A stretch of DNA of 64,000 nucleotides, from positions 15,556,001 through 15,620,000 of the forward strand of contig OX940864.1 of assembly GCA_954871525.1 (NCBI GenBank), given 5' to 3'. The notes under the pieces are model-generated. The model was given only the letters and a program-made list of their open reading frames with translations, made no database searches and had not been told where the DNA came from. Origin of the DNA: Parietaria judaica. Its lineage: Eukaryota; Streptophyta; Magnoliopsida; Rosales; Urticaceae. Numbering within the stretch: position 1 is the first letter of the stretch; every line of letters begins with the position of its first letter. This document shows, one piece after another, positions 42,601-55,254 of this stretch. The translations under genes were made by a program, and so were the position numbers.

Positions 42601-43268
42601 CGTGATAGTATTAACCCAAATTTTTTACGGTCAAATCTTTAAAAATTTACTACGTTACTTCTTACTAAAATTCCGTCCATCTTCTTAATGAATAGAAACT
42701 AGTAAACATCGAAAACTTCTGACTATGAAAAAAAGTAGAATTATGCCACATAAACTTAAAACATTGAGTACTTACGCCATTATTAGCGAAAAATAAATGG
42801 AAGGAGGTGATTGGATTACCTTGGAGGCGTTGACGCTGACTCGGTTCCAGCGAGACGCCGCCGTTTCGGGCTTGGAGAAGTTGAAGAAGGAAATGGTGCT
42901 CCGATTCAGCCGAGCGAAGTCCAGAGCTTGCCACCTTCACACACAACACACCACGATAAGAGCCCAAACCCTAAACGACGTCGCTTCCGCGCTCAAAGAA
43001 GAAGAAGAAGAAGAAGAGGAGGAGGAACTCACCAGAGCTCTTCGGCGACCACGGCGGAGTCGGCGAGCCTGCGCCGAGTGCGGTACCCTCGGTAGACCTT
43101 CTGCAGCCTCACGGCGGCGCTCGCGTGATCGGCGCCGGCGATTCCGTGCATTTTGTCGGATTCCGGCGAGTCGGTGAGGGAGTGGAGAGAGTAGGGGAAG
43201 GCGGAGGCGGAGGTGGGCTGGGGATCGAAGGGCGAGAGGGACTGGTGGCGAGACTGAGCGACCTCCAT
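39602..43268 (-). CDS. IQ-motif calmodulin-binding protein, IQM family
   Basis: IQM proteins are plant calmodulin binders linked to stress and hormone responses. Nine exons on the minus strand: 43268-43033, 42934-42820, 42510-42445, 42029-41941, 41860-41773, 41685-41536, 41454-41362, 40964-40863, 40054-39602; phases agree and give 463 aa, a usual IQM length. One IQ motif lies at about 53-68 ([14 protein letters not shown]). The conserved core follows ([64 protein letters not shown]). The C-terminus is Ser/Pro-rich. Intron 7 (41361-40965) begins GC rather than GT. A GAA/CTT microsatellite sits in the leader (about 43305-43325). Which IQM paralogue it is cannot be said. Confidence 0.92.
40211..40446. 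mobile_element. Small inverted-repeat MITE in IQM intron 8
   Basis: Left phrase GTGGCGCCAAAAATACC and right phrase GGTATTTTTGCCGC are inverted copies, as are GTGAAAGTGG and CCACTTTCCAC inside them. Similar vocabulary to the MULE-type MITEs, but no target duplication identified. Confidence 0.5.
42563..42788. mobile_element. Small TIR MITE in IQM intron 2
   Basis: GGTAATAGCGGTATAAGAACCCAA at the left mirrors TTGAGTACTTACGCCATTATTA at the right, imperfectly. Non-coding. Ends approximate. Confidence 0.5.
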
Positions 43269-43923
43269 TGATGAGAGAGGAGATTCTGTTGAGAGAGAAA
43301 CAGACTTCTTCTTCTTCTTCTTCTCAACGAACTGTGTGTGTGTGTGTGTTCTTGAGGAGTGTATGAAGCTGTCTATTTTCTGAATTTCAGCTGCTTCTTT
43401 AATAATTTAGAGGGTGGGCTGTCAAGCCACGCGCGTGTGTTTGCAAGTGTAACACACGCGAAAGTTACAGTGGAGACGACGCAAATGCCAAGGTTGACCG
43501 TTGACCTTTTTAAACTGCGTGCAAGTATATTTAAATTATTAATTTTGATTACTCATAAGAATAATTTTTTTTTTGACAGAACTCATAAGAAGAATTAATT
43601 AAAAATATAGAATTTAAAGATTTTTGTAGGTTTTAAGGGATTTTCTTTGGATTTTGGGGGTCTATATGAAATTTCTCATAAATTGCTTTTAATTTTTTTT
43701 AAAAAAGAATGGCTTGTGGGGTTTTTGTGTCTTTACGGGGTATTAAGAATTTTATGAGTTATATGGGATTTTAATAAATTTTATGGAATCATTGACGAGT
43801 TTTTTTTTTTTTTTGTAAAATAGAAGAGGTTTTAGTCAAATTTATACCAAGGTAATGAGTTTATGAGATATTTGCCGGGCTTTTGTGAGTATATGAGGGT
43901 TTTTTAATCTCGCATGGCGCTAA

Positions 43924-45018
43924 GGGTGTGTTTGTTTGCATTAAGATTCAGACGTCTGAATCTTAATGCACATCTGAATATTAAGATCTTACATCTGGAT
44001 CTGAATGCTTGAAAATTAAAGTCTGTTTGTTTTTTAAGATCTGAATGCAGATCTGAATGTAATTTTATTTTCTAATTTGTACTATACTTATTAAAAAATT
44101 AATATTTAAGATACTTTTTTTAAATACTATGAAATATAATATTAAATATAGTATTAATTTTTAAATTAATCAAAATATTTATAATAACATGATTAATATT
44201 TCATAAGAGCATTTATTTTTTTAATTAAGTTTTATTAGATAATATTATTAAGTAAAATTTATTATTTTGTGACAAAATTTTAAAAATTCCTATCATAAAT
44301 AAATATTAAGATAATATGTTAAATATTATAAAATATAAATATATGATATAATATTAATTTTTAAACTAATCAATTTTTAGGATTTTATTCACGTCATTAA
44401 ATAATATTATATAAAATTTTAATACGAAATAATTAGTAGAAATTATTTATTATTAAAATAAATCCCTAATTTGAAAATTTATTTTTTGAATAAACGTATC
44501 CATAATTTTTTTATGAATTAATTTATTATTTAGTTAATTATTTATTTAATAAATTATTATTATTTTTAATTTAGTTAATTTATTTATTAAAAAACGAATT
44601 TCATAGTTTTTTAAAAAGCATCAAAACTATATCTTCCCACCTATCATTGGATTCGTCTCGTCGCAACCTTTCCGATGATGTATTATATGAGTCAATCTGA
44701 TGCTCGGAAAAAAAGTTATGGAGTTTTGAAGTTTTGAGGAGGAGAGAGAAAAATATAATAATAAAAAATTAATAACTTGGCCAAACATAAGATATAACGT
44801 GAGAAATAGAGAAAATGAGATAAGATGTGGACAAATAATGAGAAGAGAGAGAAAAATAATAGGTCTTATTATCATTCAGATTGGGTTTCACATCTGACCG
44901 AATAAGTGGTCATTCAGACTTATTAAGAGGTTTAAAAATATAAAAACAAATGCACTTAATAGCCCTGCATCTGACCCATTAAGATTCAGATGTTTATTAA
45001 GTGCAAACAAACACACCC
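43924..45018. mobile_element. Tourist-like (PIF/Harbinger) element, 1095 bp
   Basis: Inverted ends GGGTGTGTTTGTTTGCATTAAG and CTTAATAAACATC...CAAACAAACACACCC, with a 3-bp duplication TAA at 43921-43923 and 45019-45021, as for PIF/Harbinger MITEs. The AT-rich inside has no transposase. Lies upstream of the IQM gene, next to an autonomous-type Harbinger but with different termini. Confidence 0.8.
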
Positions 45019-45408
45019 TAAATGAGAAATAACACACCAATTTGAAATGATCAAATTTTATGAAAAAATATGGGGCCGTTTGGTTATTGTTTCTATTTCT
45101 ATTTTTTGTTTCTATTTTTTTGATTGAGAAAATAATTTTAGAACTATGTTTTAGGAAATTTTAAAATGTTGTTTGGTTATGTTTTATGTAACTGTTTTTT
45201 AAAAAGTAAAAATGAAATTGTGTTTGGTTATGTTTTTTGTTTTTACTTTTAATTTTAAAATAAATTTAAATGTAATAAACACAAATTATAATATAATTAT
45301 ATATAATTGTACTATAAAACAGATTGTTCCATGATACATATTCAAATAATTTTACACTTCAGTATCAAAATAATTTGTCCATTGATACTTTTTCACATAC
45401 ATAAGCAT

Positions 45409-46755
45409 CTATAGCCTACCCCACATAGAGAATGCAAGAGTGTCTCTATATTCTTCCCAAGCTCGTCGAGCAGCCGCTGAATTAGACGATCCCGCGTCAT
45501 CGTCGGCTACCTCAGGCTCGGCATCAAGACCTACTAGTGCTTCTGGATCTATCTCATCTATTGGTATATCTTGGCCCCACAACGCAAATAGATTGTCTTC
45601 GGTTGCGTGTTCTTTGATTAAATTATGTAAGATAAAACATGCCATAACAATATTACCCTGCTTCTCCAGAGAATAGCATGACATGTTTTTAAGAATCGGA
45701 AAGCGGGCTTTAAGGACACCGAAACATCTTTCTATCACATTCCGCAATGATGAGTGCTTATAGTTAAACACTTCTTTGTACCCTGTTGGCTCTCCTCTTC
45801 CCCTTCCCCTTCTTCGAAAGTCTTGCAAGTGATATCTTTCGCCTCGATACGGTGCTAAGAATCCTTGCTTATTAGGATAACCCGAGTCAACGACATAATA
45901 TTTTCCGACTGCAGGGATCAAGAAATTTGTATTGGGGTTGGCCGTAATCATGCTCAAGACTCGAGAGTCGGCCATAGAACCTTCAAATCCAGTATGAACA
46001 TATGTGAACTTCATATCGAATGTACATGCTGCCATGACATTCATTGTGCATGTCCCTTTTCGGCCTCGGTACCTGTTTTGCATCTCGGTAGGTACAATAC
46101 ATTCAATATGAGTCCCGTCGATAGCACCGATGCAATTCTGAGAATGAAAAATTCTGGTTAGTTAATAATAATAATAATAATAACAATAATCATAATCATA
46201 ATAATAATAATCACAATAATAAACGACTTACTTTGAAATAAGGAAAGTATTTAGGATTGGTTTCTATCTCTGGGGGAGTGTTTTCACATCCGGGATGCCT
46301 GATTACTCTAGGTGCTAATGTCAATATAGCATCTAAGACTCTATTAAAGTGTACGCTGACCGTCTCTCCGGAACATTGAAATCTGTCTTGAATTGCTCTG
46401 TTTCGACTAGAATGAGATATAATATGCATAAATATTATAGTGAAGCTTCTGGCGCAAATCTCATATTTCTTCTAATTAGATTTGGCCTTAGTATGTTGAC
46501 AATCGCCAAGAAAGGTTCGCGGTTCATGCGGCACATGTTGAACAAATTTTGTCGAGGTCCATTGATTTGTTCCAATACGTATTCGGGTCCAGTTAACATC
46601 GATATATGTTGTGGCTCTCGTGGAATACGTTCTGTGCGCCGAGCTGTTTCTATCTCTACTACCATTTGTAGCCATTGTCGTTGGCGATCATTACGTAGAC
46701 GAATCTCTTCTTCCATTCTCCATAGTTCTTCAAAAAAATCATAAAAAGGATCCAT
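45409..46755 (-). pseudogene. PIF/Harbinger DDE transposase, frameshifted
   Basis: Catalyses excision and insertion of Harbinger elements. Parts: 46755 to about 46440 (MDPFYDFFEELWR... ending RFAPEASL), 46429-46232 (MHIISHSSRNRAIQDRF to PYFK), GT-AG intron, 46137-45409. The DDE triad is present: Asp in IGAIDGTHI, Asp in VVDSGYPN, Glu in VIERCFGVLK. Between the first two parts the frame changes around 46430-46440 and a short piece normally present in relatives seems missing, so the protein is probably not made whole. The last exon is otherwise open and ends normally. Confidence 0.87.
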
Positions 46756-46985
46756 TATGTGGTTTCACATAAACTGTCATGTAAAAAATAGAACAAAGTG
46801 TCACATAAAAATTAAAATAACAACATAAAACTAATAGTCATGTAAAACATAAAACTAGCAATCGCATAAAAATAAAGTACTACATAACAATAAACTAACA
46901 AAAAGTCACATACTATAGATATCACATATTAAAACAAACTATCACAAATATTACATAATGCTAATAAATTGTCACATAAAACAAA

Positions 46986-47979
46986 CTACGGTTTCTCTCG
47001 GGTGAGAGAACGTTTCACATAGGCAATGAGCGCATCATCAGGAAGATTGACGAACGATCTTTGCTTCTCTCGACTAGTCTCTAGGACCTCCACAAAGGCT
47101 ACATAGTCATCGATTCCAAGTAGAGGTTTCAACAAAAAGAGATGATCCAAAGCATGTTCAAAAAGTGTGTCCTCCGTCGACTTCGAATCGATTGGCGTGG
47201 TCGACATTTTTCGGTGGTCCGCGTAAAAGTCATACATACGATCGCGAGATGAACGGTCATTTTCCATTTGAGTTTCCAATGCATCCCCAATCTTTTTGAG
47301 GGCATCATCATTGGCAGGCGACTTTCTCTTTCTTCCTCCGGCTTTACTTTCCACTAGCGTATGTTTCATCTCATCAGAGGAACCACTGGATTCCTCGAAC
47401 CTAACATAAGATTGCCCCGGTACACTAGAGGAAGGGCGAGATGGACCAGTAAGCTTTTCCCGAGCTCTAGCCGTTGCCTCTAACGGTCCGATCGCCATTT
47501 CGCCCGTCGCGGTTGAAGGACCAAAAATCTCACTCAATTGGGCAAATCGTGGCATTCCTTTTTTTCCTAAACCGCTTTGCTTCTTTTTCTTGCTGCAAAA
47601 CAAAAACAAAAATCATGTTAGTCACACTATTATATTTATTTATTGAAAAAATCACAAAATTTAGTTAAATTACCGCAATATATGTTTCCCACACTTCATC
47701 GTCCGCGGTGACGGTATTCGTGTCGGGATCCCATCCAAATCCCGTGGTGTTGATCAAAGTCGCAAACTTCCTCGTTGATTGTCGGAGTCGGTTCCACTTC
47801 GCCCTCAACTTTTCTTGTTTATATTCATTGCCGAACTTAGATCTCATAGCAATCTCAACTTTTGACCACTGTTTTTTCTCCAATGTAGAACCTCTCAGCC
47901 CAATTTTTGATTCTTCATAACACAAGTCAATGAAAAAATCCTCGATAGCATCGGTCCATAGTGCAACGTCAACTCCCAT
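46986..47979 (-). CDS. Myb/SANT-like DNA-binding protein of PIF/Harbinger
   Basis: The second Harbinger protein, which in known systems binds DNA and helps bring transposase to the nucleus and ends. Exon 1 is 47979-47674 and exon 2 is 47588-46986, joined with a GT donor and a tandem CAGCAAG acceptor (only the second AG keeps the frame). 302 aa. Residues 5-100 form a Myb_DNA-bind_3-type domain with regularly spaced Trp (ALWTDAIEDFFIDLC, KQWSKVEIAMRSKFG, KLRAKWNRLRQ, DDEVWETYIA). The C-terminal half is basic then acidic and ends in a helical region (DHLFLLKPLLGIDDYVAFVEVL). Appears intact, unlike its partner. Confidence 0.85.
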
Positions 47980-48879
47980 TTTCGTATAAATCTACTCACG
48001 TTAAAACTTTAAGAAAGAACCAACAAGCACATACGAGCAACAAAATTTTGGACACATATCAAACAAATAAACACCACCCAAGCAGAGTAAAAAAAATCAA
48101 GGATCACAATACTTCTAACAAATGAACATCTAAGCGTCGTTTGAATTTCAATAGATAATAATCAAGGCTCATAATATTTCTAACATTTTCTGCATAATCA
48201 TTAAACCTAAAATCCAGAAAAACAAATTCACTAAAACAACCTCAAACACAACAAAACTCTCAGATCAGTGTTCAACAAACATTATTTTCACTCGCCGGAG
48301 TCGTAAGTCTCCCCTGCGCTCGAAATCACTGGAATCGCTCGTCCAGAGTGATGCGCTCTGAAGAACATAGAGAGAAGAAATAGGACTTTGAAGAACATAG
48401 AGAGAAGAAAGAGGGTTTTAGGTCAAAAAGTTAACATACGGTTAAATGAGGCTCAAAAATGGTAGGTAGAGATTGTTGGGAATAAATTAATTAGGAGAGA
48501 GAAAATCTTGCAAGCATTAATTGTAATTCTAACGTCTTTTTTTTTTAGAAAACACCAATTACATGTTTTCTAGATGCTGTACAAAAATCAAAGAGTTGAA
48601 AAAGTGTTTCTAAAAATATTTTCTGAATAAATTAACCAAACACTATTTCCAACACTTGTTTCTGCACTGTTATAAAAAGAAAACAGAAAACAGTCATTGA
48701 AAAGTTAACCGAACAGGACCTATGTGTTTTGCTAAAAAATATATACATATATGCATAAATATTTAAATATATAAAAGTGAAAATCATTTTTAGGACCAGT
48801 AATAAGTTGAAAAAAAAAAGGTATATGACCAAACTATAATAATCTCATGGCGCATGTATCGGTATTTCCACTAACAAAT

Positions 48880-49620
48880 CATTACTGTAAAGACGTATTT
48901 TCGCGTTGCACATATAATATGACGTTATGTTCGTGAACGATAGGAATATAAAGCGAGTGCGGAAAAGTAAAGGAACACCAATACTTTTTGGTAACGCAGT
49001 TCGGACTTCATGTCACTAATTCTGTGGGGCACTCACCCAGATTAATCAACCAAGAGTTACAAGAGATGATTACAAACAGTATATCATATGGACCCAAAGC
49101 ATACAAAGGAAACTCCCCCTTGTTGTCACGCCAATAGCTTTGACATCCAGCACGTGAACTCTTGATGAAACGCAAGATCCCCTTGCACACAATCAGCAAC
49201 GAACGTCCCGTCCTTCTCCACTTCACTCGTAAATAGCTGATTGACTTCTCCTGAAGGTTTTAGAGATTTTCTCTGTAAGTGCTGTCGAAATTGACTTATA
49301 GGAGTTTTTCGAATTATATCTTCATGTCTTGATGACAAAATAAGCTCCTTGGTACTCTCTAATCATAGGAATCGCGGGAAATCTTCATCACTTAATGCAG
49401 CATATAATCCCCCAATCAATGCAGGGAGAGACTGATTGATTGAGGATGAACCTGGACATGTTCATCTTAAAGACTTGCATGAAATATCACAGCTGTTATG
49501 ACGACAGATATGATAATAACTTTCCATAAATAGGCAACCACAGAATCATGAATAATAAATAATGAAACCGAAATCATGATTCAACAACTACTCACGTATT
49601 TTTTTGACATAAAAAATAAC
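48880..49620. other. Repeat-like intergenic DNA, possible LTR remnant
   Basis: Mixed-composition DNA without a gene, reminiscent of plant retrotransposon LTR text (for example the CACCAATACTTTTTGGTAACG block near 48977-48997). No termini or partner found. A 60-codon frame just after (49638-49820) matches no family I know. Confidence 0.3.
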
Positions 49621-50111
49621 GAGTTTTTATCGTTATTATGAGTTTTCCTTTTTTTGGATTATGGGCTCCCGGTGAACAACTCGTTTGGAATGGCCAAGTT
49701 TATGATTACCAGATTATAGGATCCATAATTAATCAAATCGCGTTGCGTGAGCAGACTCGCAGGACACACAGACCTTATCGGTATAGTGGTAACCTCTCCG
49801 AAAGTCATCGTCGAGAATAATTAGGATTGACCGTAAACCAAAGCGGCCTTGTAAACATATATCGTACTCATAGTCTCTCCTATAGGAAATTAGGAACTAG
49901 AGACTGATTTTTTTTTTTTTGGTCAACTATGCTCCTAAGATAGCAAAAAACAATCTCAAGAGATGGTTTTTTTATTCTTGACTTAGACTAGACTTTATAA
50001 AGAGATGCATTTTTATTATTTAGTTTCACAATAGGAACTTGAATATTCCTTATTCACCCTCCAACATTGAACCTCTACGACTTTAAAGCTGATCAATATA
50101 TAAAGTTATAA

Positions 50112-50552
50112 TAAACTATATATATAGTGGTGTGGCACAACACACCGCGGGTGGCCCGTACAGGAAAAACGTAAACTGTTGATGTGTGGATTAAAATCGG
50201 CACATTCAATTACCATTTTACCATATACTGCATATTATCTGCATGCTTCATAATTACCTTAAAAACCACGTAATAATACTTAAGTTAAAACTGCATAAAA
50301 TTACAAAAGTCAGCAAAACGACTTTGGGCCCGGCCCAACACGAGTAATTGGGCCGCTTATGTGTTTAATCCAATTTTCTGCATCAACACTAACGTTAATC
50401 AACACATCAACATTTCTCTTTATATATATATTACTTAAGTTTAAAAAGTATAATATATGAATATTAATTAAGTTAAAAATTAAATTAAAATACTGAAATA
50501 GTTTTATGTAATAATTAATAATTTTATGTGTATTTTTGTCACGTACAGTATG
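50112..50552 (+). repeat. Direct repeat R1, about 440 bp
   Basis: Nearly identical to R2 at 52042-52474: same start (AAACTATATATATAGTGG), same end (CACGTACAGTATG). Differences: one 8-9-bp indel, one substitution and a small change in an AT run. Contains a GC-rich GGTGTGGCACA...CACCGCGGGTGG block near the start and GGGCCCGGCCCAACACG in the middle. No coding frame. Confidence 0.95.
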
Positions 50553-51039
50553 AAGCAAATGCCCATTTGTGACTCAAGGTTTAAAAAAAATGCCCATTTC
50601 TAATTATGGTAATCATAACCACCAACAAATTGATATATGGACTAATATGCCCTTTTATTTTTTTAATCACGTTTAACTTTTAATTTCGTTTTTTTAATTA
50701 AAATAAAAAATAAAAAAATTCCTTATATGTAGCAAACTGATTGATTTTTACGTAATTGATTGATTTTTAAAAATCCCATAATTAATTTTCAAAATATTTT
50801 CATATATTCAGTATTAAAATAATTTAATTTTAGAAACAAAATTTTAAAAAATTCTACCAATTATATTACACTTAAAATAAAATATTGATCGATATTTTTT
50901 CCTTAAAAATAGATAAATACATAAATGATTGATCACTATTAAAACAAATTTATTTCCTTAAAAATTGTTTTACATAAAATCGTTTTATTTCCTTGAGTTA
51001 CGTATTTTATGAGTTCAATCCCCATTAAGTTAATTGTAA

Positions 51040-51440
51040 TTTAAGTTACGACTCTATACTAGTATTATTTGAAGTTAAGTTACGAATTTATAGATCTTAT
51101 TGTAATTGTAAATTAAGTTACGAATTTAAGTTGCGAATTTATATTAGTATTTATGAATTTAAGTTACGAATTTATACATGTAATTTTAATTGTAATTCAA
51201 GTTACAAATTTATAATAGTAAATCACTATACATGTACATGTAATTTAAGTTACGAATTTATAATAGTAAATTATTATACCTGTAATTGTAATTTAAGTTA
51301 CTAATTTATAATAATAAGTTACAAATTTAGGTTACGAATTTATACATGTAATTGTAATTTCAGTTACGAATTTATAATAGTAAATCACTATACACGTAAT
51401 TGTAATTTAAGTTACGAATTTATAATAGTAAATCACTTTA
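51040..51440. repeat. AT-rich minisatellite
   Basis: Irregular tandem copies of a unit like TAAGTTACGAATTTATA with TGTAATTGTAATT spacers. Same vocabulary as the array at 63560-63940. Confidence 0.85.
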
Positions 51441-51544
51441 CGATATTGGGCGAATGAAATTCTGAGCGAACGACCTTCGCGTCGACGGAGAGGCGACGGG
51501 AAGCTACGCGACGGTGGAAACCAGGGCAAGAGCGTCCTCGAACA

Positions 51545-51706
51545 ATGGCGGATGCTCTGGGGAATTGCGAATCGCGATTTGAAGATTCGCCTCAGAAGAA
51601 GAAGACCGGCGGTGATGGAGCGGCAGCGAGTGACGTTGTCTGTACTTCGACGCGCTCTTCTACGATCGATAAGAATCTAGCGATGGAGGTATTAATCCGG
51701 CGATGA
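51545..51706 (+). CDS. Exon-like ORF in the R1/R2 element, function unknown
   Basis: A 53-residue frame starts MADALGNCESRFEDSPQKKK, is GC-rich unlike its surroundings, and passes through a good GT donor (GAG|GTATT at 51689). It looks like the first coding exon of a host gene rather than a TE protein. I do not recognise the family. It may not be expressed. Confidence 0.4.
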   Translation: MADALGNCESRFEDSPQKKKTGGDGAAASDVVCTSTRSSTIDKNLAMEVLIRR

Positions 51707-51710
51707 TATC

Positions 51711-51713
<3 letters not shown>

Positions 51714-51788
<75 letters not shown>
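51714..51788. repeat. (GA)n microsatellite
   Basis: About 75 bp of pure GA repeat, just after the exon-like ORF. GA tracts are common in plant 5' leaders and promoters. Confidence 0.97.
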
Positions 51789-51789
<1 letters not shown>

Positions 51790-52041
51790 GTGCACTATTT
51801 AAAATTCTATTTTCTAGAAAAAAAAATAATTAAATAAACTGTCAAATACCACAATTATAGGAAAATAATTTCGAAAATAAAAATATAATTAATAATAAAT
51901 AAACGAAAATTAAAATTAATAACTAATAATAAGGGTAAGATAGTCCAAACAAAATTATTAGTGGGTATAAATTAGTTTTATGAAACTATGGGCATTTCTT
52001 TTAAACTTTAAGTGTTTTTTGGGCATTTTGTGGGTTTTTCT

Positions 52042-52474
52042 TAAACTATATATATAGTGGTGTGGCACAGCACACCGCGGGTGGCCCGTACAGGAAAAAC
52101 GTAAACTGTTGATGTGTGGATTAAAATCGGCACATTCAATTACCATTTTACCATATACTGCATATTATCTGCATGCTTCATAATTACCTTAAAAACCACG
52201 TAATAATACTTAAGTTAAAACTGCATAAAATTACAAAAGTCAGCAAAACGACTTTGGGCCCGGCCCAACACGAGTAATTGGGCCGCTTATGTGTTTAATC
52301 CAATTTTCTGCATCAACACTAACGTTAATCAACACTTCTCTTTATATATATATTACTTAAGTTTAAAAAGTATAATATATGAATATTAATTAAGTTAAAA
52401 ATTAAATTAAAATACTGAAATAGTTTTATGTAATAATTAATATTTTTATGTGTATTTTTGTCACGTACAGTATG
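52042..52474 (+). repeat. Direct repeat R2, about 433 bp
   Basis: Second copy of R1 (50112-50552), same orientation. After it the sequence diverges at once. No 5-bp duplication outside the pair and no primer site inside, so they do not behave as LTRs. Confidence 0.95.
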
Positions 52475-53388
52475 TGCCTTATATTTCATAACAAAAATAT
52501 TAAAATTAAGTTTCATTTTGTGACATATTAATATTAATTTACCTTAAATAAATATGAACATTTTTTTAACGGTATATGAATATTTTGTTGTATACATTGG
52601 TTATTGAACTATATATATATATATATATATATAGTTAAAACATGTTATAAATATACCAATTAATAACTTATATATATATATATAGTTAAAACATGTTATA
52701 AATATACCAATTAATAACTTAATAAGAAAAAAAAAGTTAACCGAGGCCCGACCCAAAATTTTAATTCGAAACCGTCCCAGAAAAGTCAATCTGAGCCCGA
52801 CTCTAAAAATTCAACCCGTCACAAAATATATCTAGTCTAATAATGCTTATTATAATTGACAGATTTGTTGTTTAATTTTTTTTTTTTTTTATCACAGTTT
52901 AACATAAAATAAACTTATTGTAGTGGTTTGGTGCCTTGTTTTAAAGGGATAGGTCATGAGTTCCAGCCTTATAAAATTTTGGGTATTTATATATATGACT
53001 TGGCAGTATGTGGGAGAGAGAGAACAAACACTTGACAACGTGGGAAATGAATGAGAGAAGTGGCCCAAAAAAAAAATAGAAAAAAAAATAGTAATAATAA
53101 TAAATGACATGGCGTGCCATGTAATTGTCCGCGTGGCGGTCAACGATGTAACGTCATCAGTTGACTAACAGACATCCACTTATTAGATGGAAATTTGTAA
53201 TTACCATGATTAGTGCACTTTGAATATTTTTGCCGTCGTTTTTTGGGATTGGCATCATGCCTACGGGAAAGTGAAAACTTTGGCTATTTATGCCGCTAAT
53301 TACCCTTCTCTTTTTAATATTTCTTCTCTAATCTATTGACCATCTACTGTGAAAGTTTTTTTTATTTTATTAAATTACTCTTCTCTTT

Positions 53389-54560
53389 CACTACAAGAAA
53401 CATCATCTAAAGCAATGACATTTGTCGTCACTATAGCTTAAATTGTCGTTGCAATATCTTATAGTAACAACAGATCGTTGCAACATCTCCTTTGCAATAG
53501 GTCGGCTATAGACTCAATTAATAACAACAACATCACCGTTGCTATATAGTCAATCAATAGCAACAACATAGTCGTTGCTATAAACTCGATCAATAGCAAC
53601 AACATAGTCGTTGCTATATGTCCAACAAAAGTGACGACCAATTGTATTATAGCAACAATTGTTGTCGTTGCTATATTTTCTTATAAAAATTATAAAGTTT
53701 AAAATTATTATTTTTCAGGCATTTATTTTAAATTTATTAATTACAAATTACATATTTAAATTACTATAAACAAGACACTATTTCATTAATATAATAAATC
53801 ATAAAAAGTCTATAATACAAAAATAGCACAAAAAGAGCTGAGTACATAAATAACACAAAATGCTTAAACTACATAAGTTCTTCGTCTTCGTCCACCGAGT
53901 AAGGAGGTGGTAGCGGCGTAGCGTCCAGAAAACTCAGTAGTGTATACTCGCACCGTCTAGATGAAGTTCAGACATTTGACGCATCGCCGACACCATACTT
54001 GCAGCTCATTCGCGCATGGCAGACAACATAGTCGTTTTTCCCTCCTACATAACAACCCTATTGCATAAATATTCGTATAATTTGATAAATGAAATACAAA
54101 CAGTTGCAAAAAGTAAATTACTTGCTTCGCAAAAAGACTGTGTTATATTCGGATCACGATTGGGGTCACTCCCGCCATCTACTAAATGAGATCGAGAAAA
54201 TTAAATATTGACATTTGAATACCATGATCATGGTTGATAATTTTCAAAGTAAAATATTTGCTTAGGAAGTGTGAACACGTTGTTATTTAAATAAAGAGAT
54301 AAATTGGGACTTCTAAACACTATGAACACATATCTGTTACTTTATTCATATGATTTCATAAGGTTTATAATTTTGTGAACAATATGATTAAGTTGTATTT
54401 GTTGCATCAAGTAATTATTAAGAATTAAAAAAATATTGCCACCTGCATAGGCTGACAGGAGATCTTATAAAATTTATAATACGGTGTAGTAGCCGGAAAC
54501 TTCATGTCGGTACCTGCAAAACAAAGGTCAGTAAAAAATGATGTAGCTTAGTCGCGGATT
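53389..54560. mobile_element. CACTA (En/Spm) transposon end and remnant
   Basis: Begins CACTACAAGAAA, the CACTA terminal repeat. Then come many subterminal copies of TAGCAACAACATAGTCGTTGCTATA-like text in both orientations (53400-53690), typical of transposase-binding arrays. Further in, minus-strand coding scraps (about 53880-54050; for example FLDATPLPPPYSVDEDEEL) suggest the C-terminus of a CACTA gene. The opposite end was not found, so the right limit is arbitrary. Confidence 0.75.
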
Positions 54561-55254
54561 AAGTCACTTTCAGTAATTTGGGCTATTGTATTCGCCCACA
54601 GAATAAAACAGCCCAAATTACTCTCTATCTCGACCGATCGGTGCATTCAAGAACGACCGAATCTCTCAAACCATCGGAATAATTTTGCTCGGAACCACTC
54701 TTTATAAACTAAGAACTTTGTGTTTTTTCGAATGATAAAAATGAGAGAATGAGTTTGGTATGATAGCCAACAAAAAAAGTATATGTTACCAAATAAAACT
54801 TTTGGCTAAAATAATTATGTTTGCACACTCACCGGCTCGCCTCACCCTGCCTCGCCGGTAGGTGGCTTGTGCGAGTTCTAGCTCTCTTCCATAAAAATAG
54901 TGACCCTAAGAGGCCAATCTCATTTCCAAACTTTTGGTATATATAGACACAATTAAATATATATAATCTAACAATGCAAATTGTTAATTAAGTGCAAATT
55001 TTATTGTTAAGTTCAAATTGTTATTATATGTTTCGTCTTTAGAAGAGAGGAAACTAAGTGCAAATTTTATTTAACTTGTTTTACAAGTTTCAACATACGG
55101 TAATTATAATATTATTAGAAAGGAATTAATAAAAGTAAAAGCATTATTTTAATATTACATCATCGTATCATGATTCATGAAACATTTAGTCTTAACTTTC
55201 TACATTTTTTTAGCGGTATGGTAGGTACTTTTCTTCGTCACAGTTGGATATTTT

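Larger units (their letters stand above)
45072..48720 (-). mobile_element. PIF/Harbinger transposon, 3649 bp
   Basis: Left end GGGGCCGTTTGGTTA and right end (inverted) GGTCCTGTTCGGTTA. A 3-bp direct repeat TAT flanks it (45069-45071 and 48721-48723); TWA is more usual, so the match could be chance. Contains the two genes expected of this superfamily, a Myb-like protein and a DDE transposase, both on the minus strand. Confidence 0.88.
50553..52041 (+). mobile_element. Element between R1 and R2 with a captured exon-like ORF
   Basis: Ends are diverged inverted repeats built on AAATGCCCA (left 50555-50610, right about 51975-52035). Inside are an AT-rich minisatellite (51040-51440), a GC-rich block (51450-51710) and a GA array. 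TSD not found because the flanks are the large repeats. The start of a second, similar element is seen at 63254. Best guess is a Mutator-like or other TIR element that captured a host exon. Confidence 0.5.

Noticed and set aside
42811..43177. Plus-strand frames opposite the IQM gene
   Set aside because: They are antisense shadows of IQM exons 1 and 2 and a GAA tract.
49638..49820. 60-codon frame as a small gene
   Set aside because: No recognised domain, no start or promoter context, and it lies in repeat-like DNA.
50112..52474. R1 and R2 as LTRs of a retrotransposon
   Set aside because: No TG...CA borders shared by both, no primer site after R1, no purine tract before R2, no outer TSD.
53459..53641. 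Repetitive Leu-rich minus frame
   Set aside because: It is the translation of CACTA subterminal repeats.
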